Positions 37,231 to 51,573 of a DNA stretch of 64,000 bases are shown here, piece after piece. The translations under genes were made by a program, and so were the position numbers. This DNA is from Prosopocoilus inquinatus (taxonomy: Eukaryota; Arthropoda; Insecta; Coleoptera; Lucanidae). The notes under the pieces are model-generated. The model was given only the letters and a program-made list of their open reading frames with translations, had not been told where the DNA came from and ran no database searches. Positions within the stretch are counted from its first letter, which is position 1; each line of letters opens with the position of its first letter. Location: the NCBI GenBank assembly GCA_036172665.1, contig CM069872.1:25796001-25860000 (forward strand). Direction: 5' to 3'.

Positions 37231-38857
37231 TTTTCGGACGCAGCAGAAGCTGGAAATAGTTTTAAACGAAACAACACGTATTAGCGTTGTTCCTGTGATG
37301 TATCTAATCGATCCTTACTCATCTATCATGTTATTTGACGTTTGGACGGACTCCAGTACCTCTGATGAGAGATACAAAGTTCTCGGACGCAGTAGAAGCT
37401 GGAAATAGTTTTGAACGAAACAACACGTATTAGCGTTGTTCCTGTGATGTATCTAAACGATCCTTACTTATCTAACATGTTATTTGCCGTTTGCATGGAT
37501 TCCAGTAAGTCTGATGTGAGATACGATGTTTTCGGACGCAGCAGAAGCTGGAAATAGTTTTAAACGAAACAACACGCATTAGCGTTGTTCCTGTGATGTA
37601 TCTAATCGATCCTTACTTATCTATCATGTTATTTGACGTTTGGATGGACTCCAGTAAGTCTGATGTGAGATACGACGTTTTCGGACGCAGCAGAAGCTGG
37701 AAATTGTTTTAAACGAAACAACACGCATTAGCGTTGTTCCTGTGATGTATCTAATCGATCCTTACTCATCTATCATGTTATTTGGCGTTTCGATGGACTC
37801 CAGTAGCTCTGATGTGAGATACGACGTTCTTGGACGCAGCAGGAGCTGGAAATAGTTTTAAACGAAACAACACGTATTAGCGTTGTTCCTGTGCTGTATC
37901 TAATCGATCCTTACTCATCTATCATGTTATTTGGCGTTTCGATGGACTACAGTAGCTCTGATGTGAGATACGACGTTTTCGGACGCAACAGAAGCTGGAA
38001 ATAGTTTTAAACGAAACAACACGCATTAGCGTCTTTCCTGTGATGTATCTAATCGATCGTTACTCATCTATCATGTTATTTGACGTTTGGACGGACTCCA
38101 GTAACTCTGATGTGAGATACGACGTTTTCGGACGCAGCAGAAGCTGGAAATAGTTTTGAACGAAACAACACGTATTAGCGTTGTTCCTGTGATGTATCTA
38201 AACGATCCTTACTTATCTAACATGTTATTTGACGTTTGGATGGACTCCAGTAAGTCTGATGTGAGATACAAAGTTCTTGGACGCAGCAAGAGCTAGAAAT
38301 AGTTTTAAACGAAACAACACGTATTAGCGTTGTTCCTGTGCTGTATCTAATCGATCCTTACTTATCTATCATGTTATTTGACGTTTCGATGGACTCCAGT
38401 AACTCTGATGTGAGATACGACGTTTTCGGACGCAGCAGAAGCTGGAAATAGTTTTAAACGAAACAACACGTATTAGCGTTGTTCCTGTGATGTATCTAAT
38501 CGATCCTTACTCATCTATCCTGTTATTTGACGTTTGGACGGACTCCAGTAACTCTGATGAGAGATACGACGTTTTCGGACGCAGCAGAAGCTGGAAATAG
38601 TTTTAAACGAAACAACACGCATTAGCGTTGTTCCTGTGATGTATCTAATCGATCCTTACTCATCTATCATGTTATTTGGCGTTTCGATGGACTCCAGTAA
38701 CTCTGATGTGAGATACAAAGTTATCGGACGCAGCAGAAGCTGGAAATAGTTTTGAACGAAACAACACGTATTAGCGTTGTTCCTGTGATGTATCTAAACG
38801 ATCCTTACTTATCTAACATGTTATTGGACGTTTGGATGGACTCCAGTAAGTCTGATG
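37231..38857 (+). repeat. 1.63-kb block repeated at 2,682-bp offset, copy 2
   Basis: This is the partner of 34,549-36,175. It diverges at 38,858 ('gatgagag' against 'gatgtgag'). Confidence 0.88.
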
Positions 38858-40553
38858 AGAGATACAAAGTTCTCGGACGCAGTAGAAGCTGGAAATAGTT
38901 TTAAACGAAACAACACGCATTAGCGTTGTTCCTGTGATGTATCTAATCGATCCTTACTTATCTATCATGTTATTTGACGTTTGGATGGACTCCAGTAAGT
39001 CTGATGTGAGATACGACGTTTTCGGACGCAGCAGAAGCTGGAAATTGTTTTAAACGAAACAACACGTATTAGCGTTGTTCCTGTGATGTATCTAAACGAT
39101 CCTTACTTATCTAACATGTTATTGGACGTTTGGATGGACTCCAGTAAGTCTGATGAGAGATACAAAGTTCTCGGACGCAGTAGAAGCTGGAAATAGTTTT
39201 AAACGAAACAACACGCATTAGCGTTGTTCCTGTGATGTATCTAATCGATCCTTACTCATCTATCATGTTATTTGGCGTTTCGATGGACTCCAGTAGCTCT
39301 GATGTGAGATACGACGTTCTTGGACGCAGCAGGAGCTGGAAATAGTTTTAAACGAAACAACACGTATTAGCGTTGTTCCTGTGCTGTATCTAATCGATCC
39401 TTACTCATCTATCATGTTATTTGACGTTTGGATGGACTCCAGTAAGTCTGATGTGAGATACAAAGTTCTTGGACGCAGCAAGAGCTAGAAATAGTTTTAA
39501 ACGAAACAACACGTATTAGCGTTGTTCCTGTGCTGTATCTAATCGATCCTTACTTATCTATCATGTTATTTGACGTTTCGATGGACTCCAGTAACTCTGA
39601 TGTGAGATACGACGTTTTCGGACGCAGCAGTAGCTGGAAATAGTTTTAAACGAAACAACACGTATTAGCGTTGTTCCTGTGATGTATCTAATCGATCCTT
39701 ACTCATCTATCCTGTTATTTGACGTTTGGATGGACTCCAGTAAGTCTGATGTGAGATACGACGTTTTCGGACGCAGCAGAAGCTGGAAACAGTTTTAAAC
39801 GAAACAACACGTATTAGCGTTGTTCCTGTGCTGTATCTAATCGATCCTTACTTTTCTATCATGTTATTTGACGTTTCGATGGACTCCAGTAACTCTGATG
39901 TGAGATACGACGTTTTCGGACGCAGCAGAAGCTGGAAATAGTTTTAAACGAAACAACACGTATTAGCGTTGTTCCTGTGATGTATCTAATCGATCCTTAC
40001 TCATCTATCCTGTTATTTGACGTTTGGACGGACTCCAGTAACTCTGATGAGAGATACGACGTTTTCGGACGCAGCAGAAGCTGGAAATAGTTTTAAACGA
40101 GACAACACGCATTAGCGTTGTTCCTGTGATGTATCTAATCGATCCTTACTCATCTATCATGTTATTTGACGTTTCGATGGACTCCAGTAACTCTAATGTG
40201 AGAAACGAAATTTTCGGAGGCAGCAGAAGCTGGAAATAGTTTTAAACGAAACAACACGCATTAGCGTTGTTCCTGTGATGTATCTAATTGATCCTTACTT
40301 ATCTATCATGTTATTTGACGTTTGGATGGACTCCAGTAACCCTGACGTGAGATACGAAGTTCTCGAACGCAGCAGAAGCTGGAAATAGTTTTAAACGAAA
40401 CAACACGCATTAGCGTTGTTCCTGTGATGTATCTAATCGATCCTTACTCATCTATCATGTTATTTGGCGTTTCGATGGACTCCAGTAACACTGATGTGAG
40501 ATACAAATTTATCGGACGCAGCAGAAGCTGGAAATAGTTTTGAACGAAACAAC
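38858..40553 (+). repeat. Satellite with short local duplications
   Basis: The rare 'ttattggacg' monomer occurs at 38,821 and again at 39,119, 298 bp apart, showing a two-monomer duplication. The order seen at 36.2-37.0 kb then resumes from about 39,787. Private variants include 'cggaggcagc' (40,216) and 'ctcgaacgcagc' (40,363). Confidence 0.82.
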
Positions 40554-43500
40554 ACGTATTAGCGTTGTTCCTGTGATGTATCTAAACGATCCTTACTTAT
40601 CTAACATGTTATTTGCCGTTTGCATGGACTCCAGTAAGTCTGATGTGAGATACGATGTTTTCGGACGCAGCAGAAGCTGGAAATAGTTTTAAACGAAACA
40701 ACACGCATTAGCGTTGTTCCTGTGATGTATCTAATCGATCCTTACTTATCTATCATGTTATTTGACGTTTGGATGGACTCCAGTAAGTCTGATGTGAGAT
40801 ACGACGTTTTCGGACGCAGCAGAAGCTGGAAATTGTTTTAAACGAAACAACACGCATTAGCGTTGTTCCTGTGATGTATCTAATGGATCCTTACTCATCT
40901 ATCATGTTATTTGGCGTTTCGATGGACTCCAGTAGCTCTGATGTGAGATACGACGTTCTTGGACGCAGCAGGAGCTGGAAATAGTTTTAAACGAAACAAC
41001 ACGTATTAGCGTTGTTCCTGTGCTGTATCTAATCGATCCTTACTCATCTATCATGTTATTTGGCGTTTCGATGGACTACAGTAGCTCTGATGTGAGATAC
41101 GACGTTTTCGGACGCAGCAGAAGCTGGAAATAGTTTTAAACGAAACAACACGCATTAGCGTTTTTCCTGTGATGTATCTAATCGATCGTTACTCATCTAT
41201 CATATTATTTGACGTTTGGACGGACTCCAGTAACTCTGATGTGAGATACAAAGTTCTTGGACGCAGCAAGAGCTAGAAATAGTTTTAAACGAAACAACAC
41301 GTATTAGCGTTGTTCCTGTGATGTATCTAAACGATCCTTACTTATCTAACATGTTATTTGACGTTTGGATGGACTCCAGTAAGTCTGATGTGAGATACAA
41401 AGTTCTTGGACGCAGCAAGAGCTAGAAATAGTTTTAAACGAAACAACACGTATTAGCGTTGTTCCTGTGCTGTATCTAATCGATCCTTACTTATCTATCA
41501 TGTTATTTGACGTTTCGATGGACTCCAGTAACTCTGATGTGAGATACGACGTTTTCGGACGCAGCAGAAGCTGGAAATAGTTTTAAACGAAACAACACGT
41601 ATTAGCGTTGTTCCTGTGATGTATCTAATCGATCCTTACTCATCTATCCTGTTATTTGACGTTTGGACGGACTCCAGTAACTCTGATGAGAGATACGAAG
41701 TTTTCGGACGCAGCAGAAGCTGGAAATAGTTTTAAACGAAACAACACGTATTAGCGTTGTTCCTGTGCTGTATCTAATCGATCCTTACTCATCTATCAAG
41801 TTATTTGGCGTTTCGATGGACTCCAGTAGCTCTGATGTGAGATACGACGTTTTCGGACGCAACAGAATCTGGAAATAGTTTTAAACGAAACAACACGCAT
41901 TAGCGTCTTTCCTGTGATGTATCTAATCGATCCTTACTCATCTATCATGTTATTTGACGTTTGGACGGACTCCAGTAACTCTGATGTGAGATACAATGTA
42001 ATCGGACGCAGCAGAAGCTGGAAATAGTTTTGAACGAAACAACACGTATTAGCGTTGTTCCTGTGATGTATCTAAACGATCCTTACTTATCTAACATGTT
42101 ATTTGACGTTTGGATGGACTCCAGTAAGTCTGATGTGAGATACAAAGTTTTTGGACGCAGCAGGAGCTAGAAATAGTTTTAAACGAAACAACACGCATTA
42201 GCGTTGTTCCTGTAATGTATCTAATCGATCCTTACTCATCTATCATGTTATTTGACGTTTGGACGGACTCCAGTAACTCGGATGTGAGATACAAAGTTAT
42301 CGGACGCAGCAGAAGCTGGAAATAGTTTTGAACGAAACAACACGTATTAGCGTTGTTCCTGTGATGTATCTAAACGATCCTTACTTATCTAACATGTTAT
42401 TTGACGTTTGGATGGACTCCAGTAAGTCTGATGTGAGTTACAAAGTTTTTGGACGCAGCAGGAGCTAGAAATAGTTTTAAACGAAACAACACGTATTAGC
42501 GTTGTTCCTGTGCTGTATCTAATCGATCCTTACTTATCTATCATGTTATTTGACGTTTCAATGGACTCCAGTAACTCTGATGTGAGATACGACGATTTCG
42601 GACGCAGCAGAAGCTGGAAATAGTTTTAAACGAAACAACACGTATTAGCGTTGTTCCTGTGATGTATCTAATCGATCCTTACTCATCTATCCTGTTATTT
42701 GACGTTTGGACGGACTCCAGTAACTCTGATGAGAGATACGACGTTTTCGGACGCAGCAGAAGCTGGAAATAGTTTTAAACGAGACAACACGCATTAGCGT
42801 TGTTCCTGTGATGTATCTAATCGATCCTTACTCATCTATCATGTTATTTGACGTTTCGATGGACTCCAGTAACTCTAATGTGAGAAACGAAATTTTCGGA
42901 CGCAGCAGAAGCTGGAAATAGTTATAAACGAAACAACACGCATTAGCGTTGTTCCTGTGATGTATCTAATCGATCCTTACTTATCTATCATGTTATTTGA
43001 CGTTTGGATGGACTCCAGTAACCCTGACGTGAGATACGAAGTTCTCGGACGCAGCAGAAGCTGGAAATAGTTTTAAACGAAACAACACGCATTAGCGTTG
43101 TTCCTGTGATGTATCTAATCTATCCTTACTCATCTATCATGTTATTTGGCGTTTCGATGGACTCCAGTAACTCTGATGTGAGATACAAAGTTATCGGACG
43201 CAGCAGAAGCTGGAAATAGTTTTGAACGAAACAACACGTATTAGCGTTGTTCCTGTGATGTATCAAAACGATCCTTACTTATCTAACATGTTATTTGACG
43301 TTTGGATGGACTCCAGTAAGTCTGATGTGAGATACAAAGTTTTTGGACGCAGCAGGAGTTAGAAATAGTTTTAAACGAAACAACACGTATTAGCGTTGTT
43401 CCTGTGCTGTATCTAATCGATCTTTACTTATCTATCATGTTATTTGACGTTTCGATGGACTCCAGTAACTCTGATGTGAGATGCGACGTTTTCGGACGCA

Positions 43501-46063
43501 GCAGAAGCTGGAAATAGTTTTAAACGAAACAACACGTATTAGCGTTGTTCCTGTGATGTATCTAACCGATCCTTACTCATCTATCATGTTATTTGACGTT
43601 TGGACGGACTCCAGTACCTCTGATGAGAGATACAAAGTTCTCGGACGCAGTAGAAGCTGGAAATAGTTTTGAACGAAACAACACGTATTAGCGTTGTTCC
43701 TGTGATGTATCTAAACGATCCTTACTTATCTAACATGTTATTTGCCGTTTGCATGGATTCCAGTAAGTCTGATGTGAGATACGATGTTTTCGGACGCAGC
43801 AGAAGCTGGAAATAGTTTTAAACGAAACAACACGCATTAGCGTTGTTCCTGTGATGTATCTAATCGATCCTTACTTATCTATCATGTTATTTGACGTTTG
43901 GATGGACTCCAGTAAGTCTGATGTGAGATACGACGTTTTCGGACGCAGCAGAAGCTGGAAATAGTTTTAAACGAAACAACACGCATTAGCGTTGTTCCTG
44001 TGATGTATCTAATCGATCCTTACTCATCTATCATGTTATTTGGCGTTTCGATGGACTCCAGTAGCTCTGATGTGAGATACGACGTTCTTGGACGCAGCAG
44101 GAGCTGGAAATAGTTTTAAACGAAACACGTATTAGCGTTGTTCCTGTGCTGTATCTAATCGATCCTTACTCATCTATCATGTTATTTGGCGTTTCGATGG
44201 ACTCCAGTAGCTCTGATGTGAGATACGACGTTTTCGGACGCAGCAGAAGCTGGAAATAGTTTTAAACGAAACAACACGCATTAGCGTCTTTCCTGTGATG
44301 TATCTAATCGATCCTTACTCATCTATCATGTTATTTGACGTTTGGACGGACTCCAGTAACTCTGATGTGAGATACAATGTTATCGGACGCAGCAGAAGCT
44401 GGAAATAGTTTTGAACGAAACAACACGTATTAGCGTTGTTCCTGTGATGTATCTAAACGATCCTTACTTATCTAACATGTTATTTGACGTTTGGATGGAC
44501 TCCAGTAAGTCTGATGTGAGATACAAAGTTTTTGGACGCAGCAGGAGCTAGAAATAGTTTTAAACGAAACAACACGCATTAGCGTTGTTCCTGTAATGTA
44601 TCTAATCGATCCTTACTCATCTATCATGTTATTTGACGTTTGGACGGACTCCAGTAACTCGGATGTGAGATACAAAGTTATCGGACGCAGCAGAAGCTGG
44701 AAATAGTTTTGAACGAAACAACACGTATTAGCGTTGTTCCTGTGATGTATCTAAACGATCCTTACTTATCTAACATGTTATTTGACGTTTGGATGGACTC
44801 CAGTAAGTCTGATGTGAGTTACAAAGTTTTTGGACGCAGCAGGAGCTAGAAATAGTTTTAAACGAAACAACACGTATTAGCGTTGTTCCTGTGCTGTATC
44901 TAATCGATCCTTACTTATCTATCATGTTATTTGACGTTTCGATGGACTCCAGTAACTTTGATGTGAGATACGACGTTTTCGGACGCAGCAGAAGCTGGAA
45001 ATAGTTTTAAACGAAACAACACGTATTAGCGTTGTTCCTGTGATGTATCTAATCGATCCTTACTCATCTATCCTGTTATTTGACGTTTGGACGGACTCCA
45101 GTAACTCTGATGAGAGATACGACGTTTTCGGACGCAGCAGAAGCTGGAAATAGTTTTAAACGAGACAACACGCATTAGCGTTGTTCCTGTGATGTATCTA
45201 ATCGATCCTTACTCATCTATCATGTTATTTGACGTTTCGATGGACTCCAGTAACTCTAATGTGAGAAACGAAATTTTCGGACGCAGCAGAAGCTGGAAAT
45301 AGTTATAAACGAAACAACACGCATTAGCGTTGTTCCTGTGATGTATCTAATCGATCCTTACTTATCTATCATGTTATTTGACGTTTGGATGGACTCCAGT
45401 AACCCTGACGTGAGATACGAAGCTCTCGGACGCAGCAGAAGCTGGAAATAGTTTTAAACGAAACAACACGCATTAGCGTTGTTCCTGTGATGTATCTAAT
45501 CGATCCTTACTCATCTATCATGTTATTTGGCGTTTCGATGGACTCCAGTAACTCTGATGTGAGATACAAAGTTATCGGACGCAGCAGAAGCTGGAAATAG
45601 TTTTGAACGAAACAACACGTATTAGCGTTGTTCCTGTGATGTATCTAAACGATCCTTACTTATCTAACATGTTATTTGACGTTTGGATGGACTCCAGTAA
45701 GTCTGATGTGAGATACAATGTTTTTGGACGCAGCAGGAGTTAGAAATAGTTTTAAACGAAACAACACGTATTAGCGTTGTTCCTGTGCTGTATCTAGTCG
45801 ATCCTTACTTATCTATCATGTTATTTGACGTTTCGATGGACTCCAGTAACTCTGATGTGAGATGCGACGTTTTCGGACGCAGCAGAAGCTGGAAATAGTT
45901 TTAAACGAAACAACACGTATTAGCGTTGTTCCTGTGATGTATCTAATCGATCCTTACTCATCTATCATGTTATTTGACGTTTGGACGGACTCCAGTACCT
46001 CTGATGAGAGATACAAAGTTCTCGGACGCAGTAGAAGCTGGAAATAGTTTTGAACGAAACAAA
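40554..46063 (+). repeat. 5,510-bp higher-order repeat, copy 1 (37 monomers)
   Basis: Thirty-seven monomers, one of them 3 bp short, are repeated directly at 46,064. Rare markers at exactly 5,510-bp spacing include 'taatggatcc' (40,881/46,391), 'catattattt', 'atcaagttatt', 'cagaatctgg', 'gtttcaatgg', 'gttataaacg', 'tatcaaaacg', 'tctttactta', 'cgaaacacgt' and 'gaagctctcgg'. The only internal difference I found is 41,699 (a; c at 47,209). Confidence 0.96.
44104..44249 (+). repeat. 146-bp monomer with a 3-bp deletion
   Basis: 'cgaaacacgt' replaces 'cgaaacaacacgt'. Three bases are lost within the aac/aca run, consistent with slippage. The same lesion is carried at 49,614-49,759 in the second 5,510-bp unit, so it predates that duplication. 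Confidence 0.95.
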
Positions 46064-49000
46064 ACGTATTAGCGTTGTTCCTGTGATGTATCTAAACGAT
46101 CCTTACTTATCTAACATGTTATTTGCCGTTTGCATGGACTCCAGTAAGTCTGATGTGAGATACGATGTTTTCGGACGCAGCAGAAGCTGGAAATAGTTTT
46201 AAACGAAACAACACGCATTAGCGTTGTTCCTGTGATGTATCTAATCGATCCTTACTTATCTATCATGTTATTTGACGTTTGGATGGACTCCAGTAAGTCT
46301 GATGTGAGATACGACGTTTTCGGACGCAGCAGAAGCTGGAAATTGTTTTAAACGAAACAACACGCATTAGCGTTGTTCCTGTGATGTATCTAATGGATCC
46401 TTACTCATCTATCATGTTATTTGGCGTTTCGATGGACTCCAGTAGCTCTGATGTGAGATACGACGTTCTTGGACGCAGCAGGAGCTGGAAATAGTTTTAA
46501 ACGAAACAACACGTATTAGCGTTGTTCCTGTGCTGTATCTAATCGATCCTTACTCATCTATCATGTTATTTGGCGTTTCGATGGACTACAGTAGCTCTGA
46601 TGTGAGATACGACGTTTTCGGACGCAGCAGAAGCTGGAAATAGTTTTAAACGAAACAACACGCATTAGCGTTTTTCCTGTGATGTATCTAATCGATCGTT
46701 ACTCATCTATCATATTATTTGACGTTTGGACGGACTCCAGTAACTCTGATGTGAGATACAAAGTTCTTGGACGCAGCAAGAGCTAGAAATAGTTTTAAAC
46801 GAAACAACACGTATTAGCGTTGTTCCTGTGATGTATCTAAACGATCCTTACTTATCTAACATGTTATTTGACGTTTGGATGGACTCCAGTAAGTCTGATG
46901 TGAGATACAAAGTTCTTGGACGCAGCAAGAGCTAGAAATAGTTTTAAACGAAACAACACGTATTAGCGTTGTTCCTGTGCTGTATCTAATCGATCCTTAC
47001 TTATCTATCATGTTATTTGACGTTTCGATGGACTCCAGTAACTCTGATGTGAGATACGACGTTTTCGGACGCAGCAGAAGCTGGAAATAGTTTTAAACGA
47101 AACAACACGTATTAGCGTTGTTCCTGTGATGTATCTAATCGATCCTTACTCATCTATCCTGTTATTTGACGTTTGGACGGACTCCAGTAACTCTGATGAG
47201 AGATACGACGTTTTCGGACGCAGCAGAAGCTGGAAATAGTTTTAAACGAAACAACACGTATTAGCGTTGTTCCTGTGCTGTATCTAATCGATCCTTACTC
47301 ATCTATCAAGTTATTTGGCGTTTCGATGGACTCCAGTAGCTCTGATGTGAGATACGACGTTTTCGGACGCAACAGAATCTGGAAATAGTTTTAAACGAAA
47401 CAACACGCATTAGCGTCTTTCCTGTGATGTATCTAATCGATCCTTACTCATCTATCATGTTATTTGACGTTTGGACGGACTCCAGTAACTCTGATGTGAG
47501 ATACAATGTAATCGGACGCAGCAGAAGCTGGAAATAGTTTTGAACGAAACAACACGTATTAGCGTTGTTCCTGTGATGTATCTAAACGATCCTTACTTAT
47601 CTAACATGTTATTTGACGTTTGGATGGACTCCAGTAAGTCTGATGTGAGATACAAAGTTTTTGGACGCAGCAGGAGCTAGAAATAGTTTTAAACGAAACA
47701 ACACGCATTAGCGTTGTTCCTGTAATGTATCTAATCGATCCTTACTCATCTATCATGTTATTTGACGTTTGGACGGACTCCAGTAACTCGGATGTGAGAT
47801 ACAAAGTTATCGGACGCAGCAGAAGCTGGAAATAGTTTTGAACGAAACAACACGTATTAGCGTTGTTCCTGTGATGTATCTAAACGATCCTTACTTATCT
47901 AACATGTTATTTGACGTTTGGATGGACTCCAGTAAGTCTGATGTGAGTTACAAAGTTTTTGGACGCAGCAGGAGCTAGAAATAGTTTTAAACGAAACAAC
48001 ACGTATTAGCGTTGTTCCTGTGCTGTATCTAATCGATCCTTACTTATCTATCATGTTATTTGACGTTTCAATGGACTCCAGTAACTCTGATGTGAGATAC
48101 GACGATTTCGGACGCAGCAGAAGCTGGAAATAGTTTTAAACGAAACAACACGTATTAGCGTTGTTCCTGTGATGTATCTAATCGATCCTTACTCATCTAT
48201 CCTGTTATTTGACGTTTGGACGGACTCCAGTAACTCTGATGAGAGATACGACGTTTTCGGACGCAGCAGAAGCTGGAAATAGTTTTAAACGAGACAACAC
48301 GCATTAGCGTTGTTCCTGTGATGTATCTAATCGATCCTTACTCATCTATCATGTTATTTGACGTTTCGATGGACTCCAGTAACTCTAATGTGAGAAACGA
48401 AATTTTCGGACGCAGCAGAAGCTGGAAATAGTTATAAACGAAACAACACGCATTAGCGTTGTTCCTGTGATGTATCTAATCGATCCTTACTTATCTATCA
48501 TGTTATTTGACGTTTGGATGGACTCCAGTAACCCTGACGTGAGATACGAAGTTCTCGGACGCAGCAGAAGCTGGAAATAGTTTTAAACGAAACAACACGC
48601 ATTAGCGTTGTTCCTGTGATGTATCTAATCTATCCTTACTCATCTATCATGTTATTTGGCGTTTCGATGGACTCCAGTAACTCTGATGTGAGATACAAAG
48701 TTATCGGACGCAGCAGAAGCTGGAAATAGTTTTGAACGAAACAACACGTATTAGCGTTGTTCCTGTGATGTATCAAAACGATCCTTACTTATCTAACATG
48801 TTATTTGACGTTTGGATGGACTCCAGTAAGTCTGATGTGAGATACAAAGTTTTTGGACGCAGCAGGAGTTAGAAATAGTTTTAAACGAAACAACACGTAT
48901 TAGCGTTGTTCCTGTGCTGTATCTAATCGATCTTTACTTATCTATCATGTTATTTGACGTTTCGATGGACTCCAGTAACTCTGATGTGAGATGCGACGTT

Positions 49001-51573
49001 TTCGGACGCAGCAGAAGCTGGAAATAGTTTTAAACGAAACAACACGTATTAGCGTTGTTCCTGTGATGTATCTAACCGATCCTTACTCATCTATCATGTT
49101 ATTTGACGTTTGGACGGACTCCAGTACCTCTGATGAGAGATACAAAGTTCTCGGACGCAGTAGAAGCTGGAAATAGTTTTGAACGAAACAACACGTATTA
49201 GCGTTGTTCCTGTGATGTATCTAAACGATCCTTACTTATCTAACATGTTATTTGCCGTTTGCATGGATTCCAGTAAGTCTGATGTGAGATACGATGTTTT
49301 CGGACGCAGCAGAAGCTGGAAATAGTTTTAAACGAAACAACACGCATTAGCGTTGTTCCTGTGATGTATCTAATCGATCCTTACTTATCTATCATGTTAT
49401 TTGACGTTTGGATGGACTCCAGTAAGTCTGATGTGAGATACGACGTTTTCGGACGCAGCAGAAGCTGGAAATAGTTTTAAACGAAACAACACGCATTAGC
49501 GTTGTTCCTGTGATGTATCTAATCGATCCTTACTCATCTATCATGTTATTTGGCGTTTCGATGGACTCCAGTAGCTCTGATGTGAGATACGACGTTCTTG
49601 GACGCAGCAGGAGCTGGAAATAGTTTTAAACGAAACACGTATTAGCGTTGTTCCTGTGCTGTATCTAATCGATCCTTACTCATCTATCATGTTATTTGGC
49701 GTTTCGATGGACTCCAGTAGCTCTGATGTGAGATACGACGTTTTCGGACGCAGCAGAAGCTGGAAATAGTTTTAAACGAAACAACACGCATTAGCGTCTT
49801 TCCTGTGATGTATCTAATCGATCCTTACTCATCTATCATGTTATTTGACGTTTGGACGGACTCCAGTAACTCTGATGTGAGATACAATGTTATCGGACGC
49901 AGCAGAAGCTGGAAATAGTTTTGAACGAAACAACACGTATTAGCGTTGTTCCTGTGATGTATCTAAACGATCCTTACTTATCTAACATGTTATTTGACGT
50001 TTGGATGGACTCCAGTAAGTCTGATGTGAGATACAAAGTTTTTGGACGCAGCAGGAGCTAGAAATAGTTTTAAACGAAACAACACGCATTAGCGTTGTTC
50101 CTGTAATGTATCTAATCGATCCTTACTCATCTATCATGTTATTTGACGTTTGGACGGACTCCAGTAACTCGGATGTGAGATACAAAGTTATCGGACGCAG
50201 CAGAAGCTGGAAATAGTTTTGAACGAAACAACACGTATTAGCGTTGTTCCTGTGATGTATCTAAACGATCCTTACTTATCTAACATGTTATTTGACGTTT
50301 GGATGGACTCCAGTAAGTCTGATGTGAGTTACAAAGTTTTTGGACGCAGCAGGAGCTAGAAATAGTTTTAAACGAAACAACACGTATTAGCGTTGTTCCT
50401 GTGCTGTATCTAATCGATCCTTACTTATCTATCATGTTATTTGACGTTTCGATGGACTCCAGTAACTTTGATGTGAGATACGACGTTTTCGGACGCAGCA
50501 GAAGCTGGAAATAGTTTTAAACGAAACAACACGTATTAGCGTTGTTCCTGTGATGTATCTAATCGATCCTTACTCATCTATCCTGTTATTTGACGTTTGG
50601 ACGGACTCCAGTAACTCTGATGAGAGATACGACGTTTTCGGACGCAGCAGAAGCTGGAAATAGTTTTAAACGAGACAACACGCATTAGCGTTGTTCCTGT
50701 GATGTATCTAATCGATCCTTACTCATCTATCATGTTATTTGACGTTTCGATGGACTCCAGTAACTCTAATGTGAGAAACGAAATTTTCGGACGCAGCAGA
50801 AGCTGGAAATAGTTATAAACGAAACAACACGCATTAGCGTTGTTCCTGTGATGTATCTAATCGATCCTTACTTATCTATCATGTTATTTGACGTTTGGAT
50901 GGACTCCAGTAACCCTGACGTGAGATACGAAGCTCTCGGACGCAGCAGAAGCTGGAAATAGTTTTAAACGAAACAACACGCATTAGCGTTGTTCCTGTGA
51001 TGTATCTAATCGATCCTTACTCATCTATCATGTTATTTGGCGTTTCGATGGACTCCAGTAACTCTGATGTGAGATACAAAGTTATCGGACGCAGCAGAAG
51101 CTGGAAATAGTTTTGAACGAAACAACACGTATTAGCGTTGTTCCTGTGATGTATCTAAACGATCCTTACTTATCTAACATGTTATTTGACGTTTGGATGG
51201 ACTCCAGTAAGTCTGATGTGAGATACAATGTTTTTGGACGCAGCAGGAGTTAGAAATAGTTTTAAACGAAACAACACGTATTAGCGTTGTTCCTGTGCTG
51301 TATCTAGTCGATCCTTACTTATCTATCATGTTATTTGACGTTTCGATGGACTCCAGTAACTCTGATGTGAGATGCGACGTTTTCGGACGCAGCAGAAGCT
51401 GGAAATAGTTTTAAACGAAACAACACGTATTAGCGTTGTTCCTGTGATGTATCTAATCGATCCTTACTCATCTATCATGTTATTTGACGTTTGGACGGAC
51501 TCCAGTACCTCTGATGAGAGATACAAAGTTCTCGGACGCAGTAGAAGCTGGAAATAGTTTTGAACGAAACAAA
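46064..51573 (+). repeat. 5,510-bp higher-order repeat, copy 2 (37 monomers)
   Basis: Virtually identical to copy 1. The left border is fixed by 'aacaaaacg' (46,063 a), where copy 1 has 'aacaacacg'. Identity with the start of this copy runs 211 bp past its end, to 51,784, before a third, rearranged copy takes over. Confidence 0.96.
49614..49759 (+). repeat. 146-bp monomer with a 3-bp deletion (second copy)
   Basis: Carries 'cgaaacacgt' exactly as at 44,121, 5,510 bp earlier. Confidence 0.95.

Noticed and set aside
40881..40890. Unusual 'taatggatcc' (BamHI-type site) as a functional site
   Set aside because: It is a single c-to-g substitution of the common 'taatcgatcc', present only here and at its HOR partner 46,391. 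It is useful as a copy marker, not as evidence of function.
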